A stretch of 64,000 nt of DNA from Tetraselmis striata. Taxonomy: Eukaryota; Chlorophyta; Chlorodendrophyceae; Chlorodendrales; Chlorodendraceae. Under the pieces are notes generated by a model. That model was not told the origin of the DNA. It did not search any database and saw only the letters and a program-made list of their open reading frames with translations. The number at the start of each line of letters is the position of its first letter. Position 1 is the stretch's first letter. Shown here piece after piece: positions 11,731 through 23,279 of the stretch. Location: contig VCJN01003237.1 in the NCBI GenBank assembly GCA_006384855.1, positions 1 to 64,000 of the forward strand, read 5' to 3'. The position numbers and the translations under genes were made by a program.

Positions 11731-11876
11731 CTCCCCCCCAATGCTGCGATAGGAGGCATGTAACAAACTGCAAGGCAAGCATGTTCAAGACGGCATACGT
11801 TGTCTCTGTTCTTGATCCTGCCCGTGGCAGTCCTGGCCTGCTTGGCTAGTGTCGCCGCGGGGCTGCACCGGTTTTG

Positions 11877-12299
11877 TCAGCCGTTGTCTAGCTCGGATCG
11901 GCTAAGCATGGCTAAATTGTCTGGTGGCTTGTTGCCTCCGCTAGTCTTGCCGCGAGGCCATGGCGGCTGTCCGACCTGACGGCCGTCCCCGAACGCCGCC
12001 CTCTCGGTCGCCGCGCGAGAGGCGGGAGCTGCTGTCTCAGCAGCCATCTTTTCAGATGCGCTCCGCTTCTCGTGGGCTTCCAGCCTAGTGTTGAGCTCCA
12101 TCTGGCGTGAGTAGAGCTCGTCGTATTGGTGGGACATCTGTCCCTGCATCTCTGCCGGCTGCGATAGGGGATGGGTCAGGAGATGCGCGCTATGTGAGTC
12201 ATCGCCTCGCCAGATGTCGGACTGGGCGTTCGCCTCTGGCGAGCCGTTCCGGTCGTCCTCGGACATCGTGGGTGGGCCGGTGATGACGAAACAGTACAA
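11877..12299 (-). CDS. Hypothetical 140-residue protein fragment within the TIR element
   Basis: The minus-strand frame begins MYCFVITGPPTMSEDDRNGS; an internal ATG gives MSEDDRNG. It contains a likely short coiled coil, MSHQYDELYSRQMELNTRLE, followed by an Ala-rich stretch. I recognise no family. It lies between the two copies of direct repeat A and may be part of a transposon protein or spurious. Confidence 0.22.
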   Translation of the reverse strand: MYCFVITGPPTMSEDDRNGSPEANAQSDIWRGDDSHSAHLLTHPLSQPAEMQGQMSHQYDELYSRQMELNTRLEAHEKRSASEKMAAETAAPASRAATERAAFGDGRQVGQPPWPRGKTSGGNKPPDNLAMLSRSELDNG

Positions 12300-12722
12300 G
12301 AAGTGGTGAAAACCACTCGTCGCGGCAGTGCCTGCTACGGCGGGTTGAGAAAGGTTGGGTCGAGAGACCCACCACCTCCCGGCTCTGAAGCCTAAGAGAT
12401 GGCCCTAAGCTCTCCCTTTTCCGAGTCCTCCACCCAGGTGTGGGGCACTGCCGGGACGGTTGGACTGTCCCAGCTGTCCCAGAGGGTATCCGGCTGTCGT
12501 GCACGTGTGAGATGCACCGTCACGGCTCGCGCCGCTCGCAACGCTCCGTAACGCTCCGGTACCTGTATCGTGCAACGCTCGCAACGCTCCGTAATGCTCC
12601 TGTACTTGTGCCCCACTCCGGTATCTGTGTGCTGCTGACTCGTGCAGATGGTCCAGGAAGAGAAAGCTGACAAGACGCTTCGGGAGGCTTCGTGGATGTG
12701 ACTCGAGTGGTCGAGTCCGAAT

Positions 12723-12753
<31 letters not shown>

Positions 12754-12910
12754 CTTGCAGCGAATTAGTCGCCTCAAACCCGAGTGGTTTGCCGAGCCTT
12801 GTTCAACAGCGGGCTCGCGCTACGCGCAGAAAAAAAACGCGGACTTCTCAGCGTGTCCTAAGTGATCGAGGATTGCCTCACCCTCGCAGTGACGAGAGGG
12901 CAACCATAAC

Positions 12911-13213
12911 CTGTAGAGCGCGGAATTTAACGTCGGCTCTTGTGTGTGCGTGAGTGCAGAGGCGGAGGCGGGTGAGGCGATGAGTTGCTGGAAATAAAGA
13001 AGTGATTATAAGCACTGAGGCGCTCCGCGATATGCGTGTCCCCCGCTCCGAGCTCCCTACTGCGTGCTCTGACCTCCGAGCTCAGAGATCAGGCGCGCGC
13101 AGCGCGCTAATGAGGCTCATATGCGCGATGAGCGCATATCCGGAACAGCTAGTATATCCGAGCGATCTAATCAATGGTACTACGGTAGCTGCATTGCCAA
13201 TCTACCATCAACA
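12911..13213. repeat. Direct repeat A, copy 2
   Basis: Second copy of the block at 11425-11730, same orientation. Between the copies lie the hypothetical frame at 11.9-12.3 kb, a run of related CGCTCGCAACGCTCCGTAA motifs near 12.53-12.60 kb and a 32-nt G tract at 12722-12753. Confidence 0.9.
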
Positions 13214-14106
13214 TGTACACCCCCCCGCCCCCCCCCCCCCTGCGCAGGTCCAGCCACAGGCCGCGCCACTCAACGCGAGCTTGAGAAGAGGGCTCGTCGT
13301 GAGGGGGAGAGGATTGAGGCCGCTCACCACCTCATGGCACAGCATTTCGGGGAGCATAAGAAGGCATCCAACTCGAATGCCTCCGCACTTTCCAACAACA
13401 ACAAGATATGACTGCACAACTATTGCTGAAGCATGGCAATACGCAGCAGAGGGACAAGGCTATGCATATCCTCATGAAGAATTTGGAAGAAGAGGATGAG
13501 GCTCCTCCCGCCCCCCATGAGCCAACCCAGCCCCTGTGGATGACAGCTTTCATGCTCCCTCTGACTACAACCATGCCACTGTAGGGCAGATGTTGTAAGA
13601 CAAGGCTGCTGCCAACTTTGTTCATGAATTAGTCAGCATAGCCCCCCCCCCCGCCCCCCCGCTAAGTAGGAAAGAATGTCACAAGAGCCACCATCCATTA
13701 CACCATCCCTACCCTAAATATATGTACACACTTTTCACAGAGTATCATGCCATGGCCTTGGGCAGCCATTCACAGGCCCGTCACACACTAATCTGCACAT
13801 GCTTCAGCTTTAGCTTGCATGCTTCAGCTTGCACAACATCATCTTTCTGATCATGTAGCTGATATGCTCACTATGGCCTCATGCGTATCGGTGTGGTCGT
13901 CATCCAGCTCTACCTCCTCTGCTGATGCTGGATGTCGACCTACTATACTGAGTCATGTCCCAACCTCCAGGTTGGCGTCCATCTGCATTTGCTCCTTGAT
14001 CATTTCCACCGCTGCAGATGCTGCCCCCCCCATGGCGTCCATCTCCAGCGGCTCCCAGTCATCATAACGCTCCCTTATAGTGTTGAGGCCATCGTAGGAT
14101 TACATT

Positions 14107-14907
14107 ACGCACACATTTACATATTATCATTCGGCGCACAGCCCAGCGCGAGCGGCATATGTATATATGCATACGGGCTGCCATCACCGACGCATCACAC
14201 AGACACACATACAAGTGTCATATCACGGCGCTGCCAGCCACGCGCATAGCCTGTCATTGTATCGCACCTTCACAAAACACCACATTTTCTTGATCCCAAA
14301 TACACATTCCGAGTCCTTTCGCACACTTTCGCTACTGAGAGCGCTAGCAACCCCCGCTGACTTAACTCTCCATCTGATGTGGTAGCTCCCGGCATTGATG
14401 GCATGTGCACCCTTATGTTCGCGCAGGCCGCCATCAGACCTATACGTCTGCAAGCCGGCCTCAGTGAACAGTTTGTTCTCGCTCACATGTGGTTGAAAAC
14501 AACCTCGGCATGAGGGAACCAACATAGCAAACGGAAAGAATCAATCTGCCAGCACGCATCTCACTTATGAACGGGTCATCTCTCACTATGGTTTTGTCAG
14601 TATGACCCCCAGCAAAAAGACCGTGGACAGAAAAGATCCACCTGCAAAGCAGAGATACATAACAGCATTTGAGGGAGATACAAGGACGGCTGAGGCGCTT
14701 GAACCATCAAGAGTTGCGATAATTTGGGGCGGAGGGGGGGGGGGAACTTAATTCTGGTGACCCACATTCATAGTCCAAGCTAGCGTAGGGTACCCCTCTT
14801 TGCCAAGCATGTTGGCGCGCCGGAGTGGGCGAACATGCAGAGGCGCCGAGAAAGATAATTGGCAACCTCCTCCTCTTCGGCGACTATTTGCGCGATCGTG
14901 ACCGGAC
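14107..14907. repeat. Direct repeat B, copy 1 (about 0.8 kb)
   Basis: Starts ACGCACACATTTACATATTA and ends at GACTATTTGCGCGATCGTGA. It is repeated in the same orientation at 15132-15895 with small indels and a few substitutions. Each copy carries the same transposase fragment on the minus strand. Confidence 0.9.
14223..14560 (-). pseudogene. DDE (PIF/Harbinger-like) transposase C-terminal fragment, copy 1
   Basis: The minus strand encodes NAGSYHIRW, then SESVRKDSECVFGIKK. This resembles the 'DGgYhkW ... LESVRKDVECtFGILK' signature at the C-terminal end of Harbinger-type DDE transposases, where the last acidic residue lies in the VE(C/R)xFG segment. In this copy that position reads SECVFG. 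The fragment ends at a stop at 14223. Upstream frames toward 14560 are only loosely coding-like. It is too short and broken to be active. Confidence 0.5.
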
Positions 14908-15003
14908 ACATGCCCGGATTTAGCAAAGCATATATACTTCATCATACGGCGTACAACACAGCGTGAGCGGCATATGCACATATATGTATACAGGCTGCAC
15001 ATC

Positions 15004-15008
<5 letters not shown>

Positions 15009-15069
<61 letters not shown>
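15009..15069. repeat. (AC)n microsatellite
   Basis: About 60 bp of uninterrupted AC dinucleotides between the two copies of direct repeat B. Confidence 0.98.
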
Positions 15070-15072
<3 letters not shown>

Positions 15073-15131
15073 ATAACAGAGCGCTGCCAGCCAGAGGCAG
15101 CGCCTGTCATTATACAGTCAGACGCTGAGCA

Positions 15132-15895
15132 ACGCACACATTTACATATTATCATTCGGCGCACAGCCCAGCGCGAGCGGCATATGTATATATGCATACG
15201 GGCTGCCATCACCGACGCATCACACAGACACACATACAAGTGTCATATCACGGCGCTGCCAGCCACGCGCATAGCCTGTCATTGTATCGCACCTTCACAA
15301 AACACCACCTTTTCTTGATCCCAAATACACATTCCGAGTCCTTTCGCACACTTTCGCTACTGAGAGCGCCAGCAACCCCCGCTGACTTAACTCTCCATCT
15401 GATGTGGTAGCTCCCGGCATTGATGGCATGTGCACCCTTATGTTTGCGCAGGCCGCCATCAGACCTACACGTCTGCAAGCCGGCAACCTCAACATTCCCT
15501 CGGCATGAGGGAACCAACATAGCAAACGGAAAGAATCAATCTGCCAGCACGCATCTCACTTATGAACGGGTCATCTCTCACTATGGTTTTGTCAGTATGC
15601 AAAGGGACCGTGGACAGAAAAGATCCACCTGCAAAGCAGAGATACATAACAGCATTTGAGGGAGATACAAGGACGGCTGAGGCGCTTGATGAACCATCAA
15701 GAGTTGCGATAATTTGGGGCGGAGGGGGGGGGGGCTTAATTCTGGTGACCCACATTCATATTCCAAGCTAGCGTAGGGTACCCCTCTTTGCCAAGCATAT
15801 TGGCGCGCCGGAGTGGGCGAACATGCAGAGGCGCCGAGAAAGATAATTGGCAACCTCCTCCTCTTCGGCGACTATTTGCGCTATCGTGACCGGAC
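15132..15895. repeat. Direct repeat B, copy 2
   Basis: Second copy of 14107-14907. Compared with copy 1 it lacks a short stretch around 14480 (matching near 15488) and differs again near 14610. Confidence 0.9.
15248..15560 (-). pseudogene. DDE (PIF/Harbinger-like) transposase C-terminal fragment, copy 2
   Basis: Same coding fragment as at 14223-14560 (YHIRWRVKSAGVA..SESVRKDSECVFGIKK). It arose by the direct duplication B and is likewise inactive. Confidence 0.5.
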
Positions 15896-17147
15896 CCAAA
15901 ACCCCCATCTCGTCCGATTCCGCATTTGAGTCGGCGGAGTGGGCGAACATGTCGTGCTATACGCCGCGGCGGGGCGTGGTTGGAGCAGAGCGGGAGTGGG
16001 CGCAGGCTCGCTGACCCGTGTCGATGGAGGCACCAATGGAGGTTGCCCGCAGAGCCGCCGCCGACCACGTCCCGCCATCCCGCGCCCCGCGCGCCCGTTC
16101 GAATTCGGCTGACACGCGCGCGCTGCCCGCCCGAATCGTTTAACGATCGTAACTTGGCGCGAATACCGGCGCAAATTCCTCCAGCGAAACGGCCTGAATG
16201 GTCGGAGATCTCCTACATTCCTCCGATGGGCGCGCGCCCCGCGCCCCTTTCGTTTGCCGAACGTAACTTCTGCCTAAGCGGCGCACCGGCCGCGAATCTT
16301 GTATCTCATCGCCCTGTAGATAGCCGGCGATGCAGTAGTCGCTACGTTGTGAACTACTACAGACTCAAAGTTGTGAATACAGTATTACGAAAAGGACTGT
16401 ACGAAATCGAAATCCACCGCGAAAAACCGCTATAGTATCGTCAGTCTAGTCGGAGACGTCATCACAGACACCGGACAGACCTAATAATGGCTATTAGATA
16501 ATATATCAAGATAATCGTTTTGTTGGATGCCGGTCCCGGGCCGGGCGTAAGCTAACAAGGTAGACAAGGCGCTGAGCTAACAAAGGGACCGCACGTTGCT
16601 AACAAGGTGACAGCACGTTGCTAGCAAGGTGACCGCACCCTTGAGGTCGACCATGATCATTTTGTAACATGCCATGTCCGCCCGGTGTGTTGATGTACTC
16701 CCATCCGGTCACCCGGTACATGGCACATTTTTGAGTCAAAACGGTCCAATTCCTGGACTCAAAAATGTACCCCCCACGTGATCGCTTAGGCAGGGATATG
16801 TACCCATTTTTCGGTCACATTTCAGGTGCAATGCAATACTATACGAGAGTACTAAAAATAGCACATCGGCGTGTCCTCTTCGCGCCCTCAGTCGCGTAAA
16901 GTACTATCCGCCTCACCTTGGAAGATTGCGGACGCGAGGGCGTGGCGACTGGCGTTTCAAGCCTGGAAATCGAGCCCCACTCGCGCAGAGAAGACGCCCC
17001 GGGCCTACGAGTCTATCGCCGACCTCAGAGATTGTGTTCGTCGCAACGAGATGCTACCTCTGAACCCTGCTGACAGCGACGCGGCGTTGGGGCGAGATGT
17101 CAGCGCAGGCGGCGGTGCGGGCTTCACGTCCCGAGATGAGGGCTCCT

Positions 17148-17643
17148 TAGGCGGAGATGCGGGTCGGGGAGGCGGAGATGCGGCACCGCCACGTGAAGAT
17201 GTGGCCCTACGACTCCCACCAGTGGCACCCGAATGCGCATGACGTCTTGACGTGGCTTCGCGTTTTGGCTTAGGCGCCTGGAAGGGGTCGTCGTCCTCCA
17301 ACTCTATCGCGATCTTAAAGGAGGAGCCGGCCCACGCTTCTTGGAATGCTTCCTGCGCAGCTTAATGGGCGACAAGCTGCTGCTCTTGCCTCCATAGGCG
17401 GAGATGCGGGTCGGGGAGGCGGAGATGCGGCACCGCCACGGGAAGATGTGGCCCTGCGACTCCCACCAGCGGCACCCGAAGGCGCCTGACGGCTTGACGT
17501 GGCTTCGCGTTTCGGCTTAGGCGCCTGGAAGGGTCGTCGTCCTCCAACTCTATCGCCATCTTGAAGGAGGACTCGGCCCGCGCTTATTGGAATGCTTCTT
17601 GCGCAGCTTAATGGGCGACAAGCTGCTCTTGCCTCCCGTGCTC
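17148..17643. repeat. Tandem duplication of about 248 bp, two copies
   Basis: The unit beginning AGGCGGAGATGCGGGTCGGG occurs at 17148 and again at about 17396, with small indels. On the minus strand it encodes a repeated LRKKHSNKRG ... IELEDDDP stretch, so the duplicated DNA may once have been part of a protein repeat. Confidence 0.8.
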
Positions 17644-17980
17644 AACGCACCGTGCGGGCGCTTCGTCGCACTCGAAGGTTGAGGCTCAGTCGGCGGCTTG
17701 GCAGTCTCCGAGGGACCAAGCCTGCTTGGGGGAGGGGCGGAGCTGCTCGAAGCTCTATCAAGAGACCTGCTGCAGCGCCGTTTTGGGAGCCATCTCCGCC
17801 GGACCCCGGTGGCGGTGGTTGAGATGCGGGCTTGGAGGACCCGCCAGCCTGACGCGGCGCCGCTACGACCTGGTAGTAGCGGTCGTCGACCAAGACGGCG
17901 GGGGGTAAAGAGCTGGCTCGGCAACCTTCCAGTATAAGGATTTTTATGACAAAAAGGGAATTTAATTGCCCATATGCTTT

Positions 17981-18870
17981 ACAATACTATACAGATTGCA
18001 AGGCAGTACCACTAATGCCTGATATTTGCTCGCGGCACGCCGCAGATTGCTGCAGCGCTGCACCGCAGATGCTGCCTTAAGGCATGCTTTTATTGCCTAG
18101 ATGGCTGCAAACCATTTATTAGTATGCGGGGCTGCTTGGCATGAAAGGGATGTAGACATGCACATGCTTGACGATACTATACGGACTGCAGGGCAGTAGG
18201 GCTAATACTTGATATTTGCTGGCGGCACGCCGCAGATTGCTGCAGCGCTGCACCGCAGATGCTGCCTTAAGGCATGTTTTAATCGCCTGGATGGCTGCAA
18301 ACCATTTAATAGTGTGCAGGGCTGCATGGCATGAAAGGGATGTGAACACGCACCGACTTGACGATACTATGCATATGGCAAGGCAGTACGGCTAATACGT
18401 TATACTTGCTGGCGGCACGCCGCAGATTGCTGCAGCCATTCGCCTAGATGGCTGCAAACCATTTAATAGTTTGCAGGGCTGCATGGCGCATGAAAGGGAT
18501 GTGAACACGCACATGCTTGACGATACTATACGGACTGCAGGGCAGTAGGGCTAATACTTGATATTTGTTGGCGGCACGCCGCAGATTGCTGAAGCGCTGC
18601 ACCGCAGATGCTGCCTTAAGGCATGTTTTAATCGCCTGAATGGCTGCAACCCATTTAATAGTTTGCAGGGCTGCATGGCATGAAATGGATGTGAACACGC
18701 ACCGGCTTGACGATATTATACAGATTGCAAGGCAGTACGGCTAATACGTTATATTTGCTGGCGGCACGCCGCAGATTGCTGCAGCGCTGCATCGCGGATG
18801 CTGCCTTAAGGCATGCTTCGATTGCCTAGATGGCTGCAAACCATTTAGTATGCGGGGTTGCATGAATCAC
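17981..18870. repeat. Tandem array of about 190-bp units, roughly five copies
   Basis: Units start at about 17981, 18171, 18361, 18520 and 18709 with a (A)CGATACTATACGGA-like motif. Each contains GGCGGCACGCCGCAGATTGC and ATGGCTGCAAACCATTTA. The third unit carries a deletion of about 30 bp. No gene lies in it. Confidence 0.9.
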
Positions 18871-18875
18871 CAACA

Positions 18876-18952
18876 TGCGCCGGCCGCGGCGCGTTGGCGC
18901 CCCGCTGCACCGGCCGCGGCGCGTTGGCGCCCCGCTGCGCCGGCCGCGCTAG
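18876..18952. repeat. GC-rich short tandem repeat
   Basis: About 2.5 copies of a roughly 30-bp unit containing CGCCGGCCGCGGCGCGTTGG directly follow the 190-bp array. Confidence 0.85.
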
Positions 18953-19101
18953 CATAGTAAGTGCGGTTTGTGAAATCGACGGACAGGAGTCGATTCAACT
19001 ATTATCTGCGGTCGAGAATGATTTGATATGATCGGATTATGATTAATGAGGTATTGCCCAGGGAGCTATGGCAGCGAATCTCAAGCTGCATGAATCCCTT
19101 G

Positions 19102-20688
19102 TCACGGACCATACACAAACCCACGTTGCTTGCCGAGGTGCTCCGAGAGATGCGCCCTTAAAGTCGCCGAATCTCTTCCGACGACCATCCACACGGCGCT
19201 TCCGTTGGTGTCGGGGTTTCTTGGGTGCTTTGACGCGATGAAAAGTACACGACCGCTTTCAACAAACTGTGGAGGCAGTCCATTCGCGGGAGGGGCCCTT
19301 GCGTCAAGTAGGTGCTCGGAATCTGCACGCAACAGATTTCCGCCTTGTAGGCCGCCAGCAGCGGTAGGAGCAAATTCAAGTGAGTGAACCAAGGCAACTT
19401 GACAACGACAAAGGGATCCTTGCACATGGCAGCGTTACAAGAGCTAGGAGCGACAGTACTCGGGTTTGTACGCGAGAGATGCGAGCGTTCATATGCCCCC
19501 ACTGCGGAGATGCGGGTAATCCCACCCTCTACCTTTATATTCTCTCCACCCTCCGCATCTCTTGCTCACCAGTCGTGCCAGCGGTGGCCTCAGCCACCGC
19601 TGCTTTGACGTCCACGAGGACGTACCCGTCGTCCCCAATGTGGGCCTCTTGGTTCCAGTGCCGCATCCCTCGCCGCCGCCATGGTTCTCGCTGTCTCGCA
19701 TACACAAACCCACGTTGCTTGCCGAGGAGCTATGAGAGATGCGCCCTTAAAGTCGCCGAATCTCGTCCGACGACCAGGCGTCGACAATTGGCGTCTTCAA
19801 GGCGTCGACAATTGTCACATCTCGCCCCCTCCTGACGGCAGTGAGTGGCGCGCAGCAATTGAGAAAGATGATGAGGAGACCCTCCCCCCCCCCCCCCCCC
19901 CCGCCACGCCATCGACATGGGCAGGACCCGAGCCGCAGTCCGGGTCTGCCATGACGAGGGCTTTTGCCGGGCCATTTTACCAGGGGACGAGATTCGCATC
20001 TGCCGGTGAGCTTCTTGGACATACTCGTTGCAAATCCCCCGCAGCTCGTTGTACACAAGCCGGTGGTCTTCAGAGGCCAAGAAGGCCCGCATGTTCACCG
20101 TGTTCTCATCCCTGCCCCTCCCCTGCAGTCTGAGGTCATCGGGTATTGCGGATCGTGCATGAGGTGTTAGAGGTCGTTGGCAGACAAGGACGAAAACACG
20201 AAACGGATGGGAAACGGGGCGGGTGTCACCACTCATGTCGAGATGCGCGACGGCGAGGTGCGCTTAACGCAGCCCACGGCGCCCTGATGAGAGATGCGAG
20301 CGAAGATGCGAGTCTGCGTACCGTTGGAGTCGCTCCTAGGAGAGGGTCCAAAGGTGGCACACCTTGAGGCTTGGGGGGTCAGGCTGAGGCTCGCGGTGAG
20401 GCGAAGGCTGCGAATCTCCGGCCCCGGGCCATAGCGGTCCGCTTCCATGTTGCCCACCGCCCGGCTGTAGGCGCCTCATGGGCTGAGTCGTGGGTATTGG
20501 CGTCTGGGACGCCCTCCTGCCGGAACGCAAATGCATCTGCGGAGAATCTTGCGACATGGGGGTCACTAGCAGTGTGTCGAGAGCCATGCTCGTTGGGTCA
20601 AAGCCAAGTGCAGCCGCAGATGTCCCCGCCACGCACAAGAATCTGCAAGCGGGCAGATGTGCGTTTTGCTCTGCCATGATGGTCTGCC
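19102..20688 (-). pseudogene. Unrecognised transposon-like coding fragments
   Basis: Several minus-strand pieces look coding but do not join cleanly: MAEQNAHLPACRFLCVAGTS from about 20685, MRAFLASEDHRLVYNELRGI near 20.09 kb, HWNQEAHIGDDGYVLVDVKA near 19.6 kb and VESGRVLFIASKHPRN with VGRDSATLRAHLSEHLGKQR near 19.1-19.3 kb. The last motif occurs twice because about 90 bp at 19108-19195 is duplicated at 19692-19780. I do not recognise the family. The pieces probably belong to the element between 16.7 and 21.1 kb. Confidence 0.35.
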
Positions 20689-21639
20689 ATGCTTTTGTGC
20701 ACCGAGAAGCATTAAGATGCCTCAAAGAATATAAGCGCGAGGGAGCTTGCGAGGGGTAGATGAGTGGGAAGCACAGTGGCGGCGTAGCATTCGAGGCCAG
20801 AAAAAACTGTTAGCATGGAAGGGTAGCGACGCATCTCGTCAAAGGGCGGTGGACAAGCGTGTAGTACATAGTGCAGGTTCATTTCACTGAATAGTACCTC
20901 GTACAGTGTTGGCAAGAAAAGGAATGTGTCAAAGGCCAGTTTCACAGTATATTCGTACAGTGTTAGGCGTAACTCAAATTTGCACCCCCCAAAAGGGGTA
21001 CAATATTGAGTTTAGGGGGTGCAATTTTGAGTCCAGAAATGTGCCCATTTTGACTCAGTAATCGCCCTTTTTCCCCGGTCACCCCATAGTGCGTCCGCGG
21101 ATGCAACCCGCCCGGACTACTCGCCCCCGCTTGTTCCGCGCCGGCGCGCTTTCCAGCGCACCACTGCCTGAGTGCCCGCCCGGCCTCTCCATTATTATCA
21201 TCTCCGCCCCGCGATGCTTCAACTAGACATCCGTTTCCAATATCCGTAAGCCCCCCCCCCGTCCCGTCTCCCCATTTGTCTTCCAGTATCTACCAATGTC
21301 GACTGTGTTCTCCCCATTCGGCTTCCTTTTGGGGGGGAGGGGGGGGGGGGGGCGGATGGCGATCGTGTGGGCACGTGATGTCCGTAGCGCCGACGTGGCA
21401 CCGACAGCCTGCCGACCTCCCGCCCGCACCTCGGCATCATGGATGCGCGGGCAAGCAGTCACAAACTTTTGAATTGCCCATATGCATGGGCGTATGGCTG
21501 ATGGGCGATATGAGGCGGAGTCGCGGCCTCTTGCGTCAACTCATGGCATGTGAGCGCAGCACTGCCGGGTTGGCATGTCCATTACCCATTTCCCCACGCG
21601 CCTACTCCCCATCTCCCTCGTCGCCCATACGCTCAAGAT

Positions 21640-22770
21640 AGCAGAGCTACGGCGGCAAGGTGTCTCAGTTCGCGGAGTTTTGCCACGACTTCGAGAAGAC
21701 GAGCCCGTTGGAAGCGACCACTGCCAGTGTCGTCCGATACTACGTCGCTTGGATTGGTAAGCGGGGCCACATTGGGGCTATGTCGTTTGCAACCCTACCT
21801 GTCAGGAGCAATCAACACGTTCTTCGAAATGCACGACATGGACCTAATTGCTAAGGACATCCTGCACCTCACCGCCGCGCGTCGTGGCATTCTGCTTGAG
21901 GCAACGCCGCATGGAAGCTGCCCCTTTGCGAGTCATGTTGCCCGCTGATGTCTCTTACGCTTTCGTCGAGCGGGCCGAGTTGATTGTGTCTAATCTCCTC
22001 CTCGAGTACCACTACGACTTTTGGGCCCTTGTGGGCTCGTGGCATCGATGGTCAACTTCATGTTCTTTGCCATGGGACTTATTGGTGTGTCCTGCCGAGT
22101 GCGAGACGTGCATATCGACTCCTAAAACATCACCATGCCGGTAGTGTACCGTATAGTGAGAAGGGGCGTGCCGGATGACGGCGCGCCCCTGACGATCTAC
22201 GTGTGCTACTCCTTCCGGTGTCGGAGCGTTGCGCGTCTCCTGCACCACATCATCGACAACGTACAGCCTGCCCCCCTGGTCCCTACTGCCTTGGCCGAGA
22301 CAAACTTCAGGGCGGTCACCCGGAGCAAGCAGTCCAAATCTTGAACTGTCGCTACAATGTTGGACTGGCTCTCTACGGCCGGTCGTCTCATCGATGCTGC
22401 CTCTCCCGCCGGCACTTCTTGGAGCTCCGACATTATCCTTCACAAAGGTGCATGCAACCTCTGTTGCTAATGCTGTCGGAGTTCCGATGTCCCACATTCA
22501 CCGCGAGGCGGCCGGGCCACGAACTCCGACGTCGTTCTGGACTACATCGACCCTAGCGTCCTCCCTTCACCTAGCGCGTGTGGTTCTTGTTCGGTCACAT
22601 CGCGCCCCTTCGTCACTTCCAAGTTCGACAAGACTATGCAGCGGTGGCCTTGCCGTTGGTGCCCCCTAACTTCGTGACATGGCGCTACCCCTACTTCGTC
22701 AATCTACCTAGGTACCGCCCTCTCCGTTCGCTCACCCTTGGCAAAACTAGACTCGAATTGAAATGATCTA
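21640..22770 (+). pseudogene. Decayed tyrosine recombinase of the algal retroelement/Crypton type
   Basis: Fragments in different frames line up with the usual order of algal tyrosine recombinases. There is an N-terminal core-binding domain (FAEFCHDFEKTSP, VVRYYVAWIGKRGHIGA, LQPYLSGAINTFFEMHD), a middle part (PLRVMLPADVSYAFVERAEL), an HKGAcN-like stretch where the catalytic HxxR region is expected, and NSDVVLDYIDPSVLPSPSA carrying the likely catalytic Tyr. At least four frame changes and internal stops separate them, so the gene is dead. Such recombinases mark DIRS-like or Crypton-like elements, or related algal elements. It ends about 0.5 kb upstream of the reverse transcriptase remnant at 23.28 kb. 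Confidence 0.5.
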
Positions 22771-23279
22771 AACTAGTTTATGGGGTTTCCTCCTTGCCTA
22801 ACCGCTTGTCCGGCTACCATTACTGCTAAGTGGTACGGATTACTAGTTCACCCGTCGCTGCGCCATGTTTGTATGCATCACGAGTAAAAATAAAAGCAGC
22901 CGTAACAGTTGAGCCAGCCATCTTCCAGTTTCGCTGATGTGTTACACACAATGCCTCCCCCTGAGTGACTCCGTTTTCCCTCCACGCTTTTACTAAACCT
23001 TCAAAATAACTAAGAAACGAGGCCAATTTCGGCTCTTGTGTGTGAAAACAGCCTGCGCAACCTTTTTGGTAAAATCATACTCAACTTGAAATACTGATGC
23101 TGAGCTTAATCAAAGAGCGATCGAACGACCTTATTCCGACTTAGGCTGTAGGGCCTTGCTTTCCGGGCTCCCGCGCCCTGCCTGTCGCCCGTACTGGTAG
23201 TAAGGATTAGTACTTTGCCTGCGCCCCACTCACCTTGTGTAACCAAAAAGCCATCAATTACCTGTACCTGTACCTTTCT

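Larger units (their letters stand above)
10563..16274. mobile_element. Candidate PIF/Harbinger-like DNA transposon, 5.7 kb, with 27-bp TIRs
   Basis: The ends are inverted repeats: 10563-10589 begins GGCAGAAGTTACG and 16248-16274 is its reverse complement with 25 of 27 matches. Subterminal motifs such as GTTACGATCGT and CGGAGATCTCC recur just inside both ends (10.64-10.80 and 16.13-16.23 kb). Flanks are CAA on the left and TAA on the right, compatible with a mutated TWA target-site duplication typical of PIF/Harbinger. Inside are fragments of a DDE transposase on the minus strand and another frame on the plus strand, matching the two-ORF plan of that superfamily. All genes are broken and the interior carries two direct duplications, so this is a dead copy. 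Confidence 0.55.
16700..21080. mobile_element. Candidate element bounded by similar inverted segments
   Basis: The segment at about 16708-16783 (CCGGTCACCCGG ... GAGTCAAAAC ... TGGACTCAAAA) reappears in inverse orientation at about 20990-21088 with the same order of GGACTCAAAA, GAGTCAAAA and a GGTCACC-like end. Each end also contains an internal inverted repeat around GAGTC. Between the ends lie minus-strand coding-like fragments (19.1-20.7 kb), Pro/Ser-rich frames (17.0-17.9 kb) and several tandem repeats. I cannot name a superfamily and find no clear target-site duplication. Confidence 0.35.

Noticed and set aside
14974..15318. Open frame rich in Thr-His repeats
   Set aside because: It is a translation of the (AC)n microsatellite.
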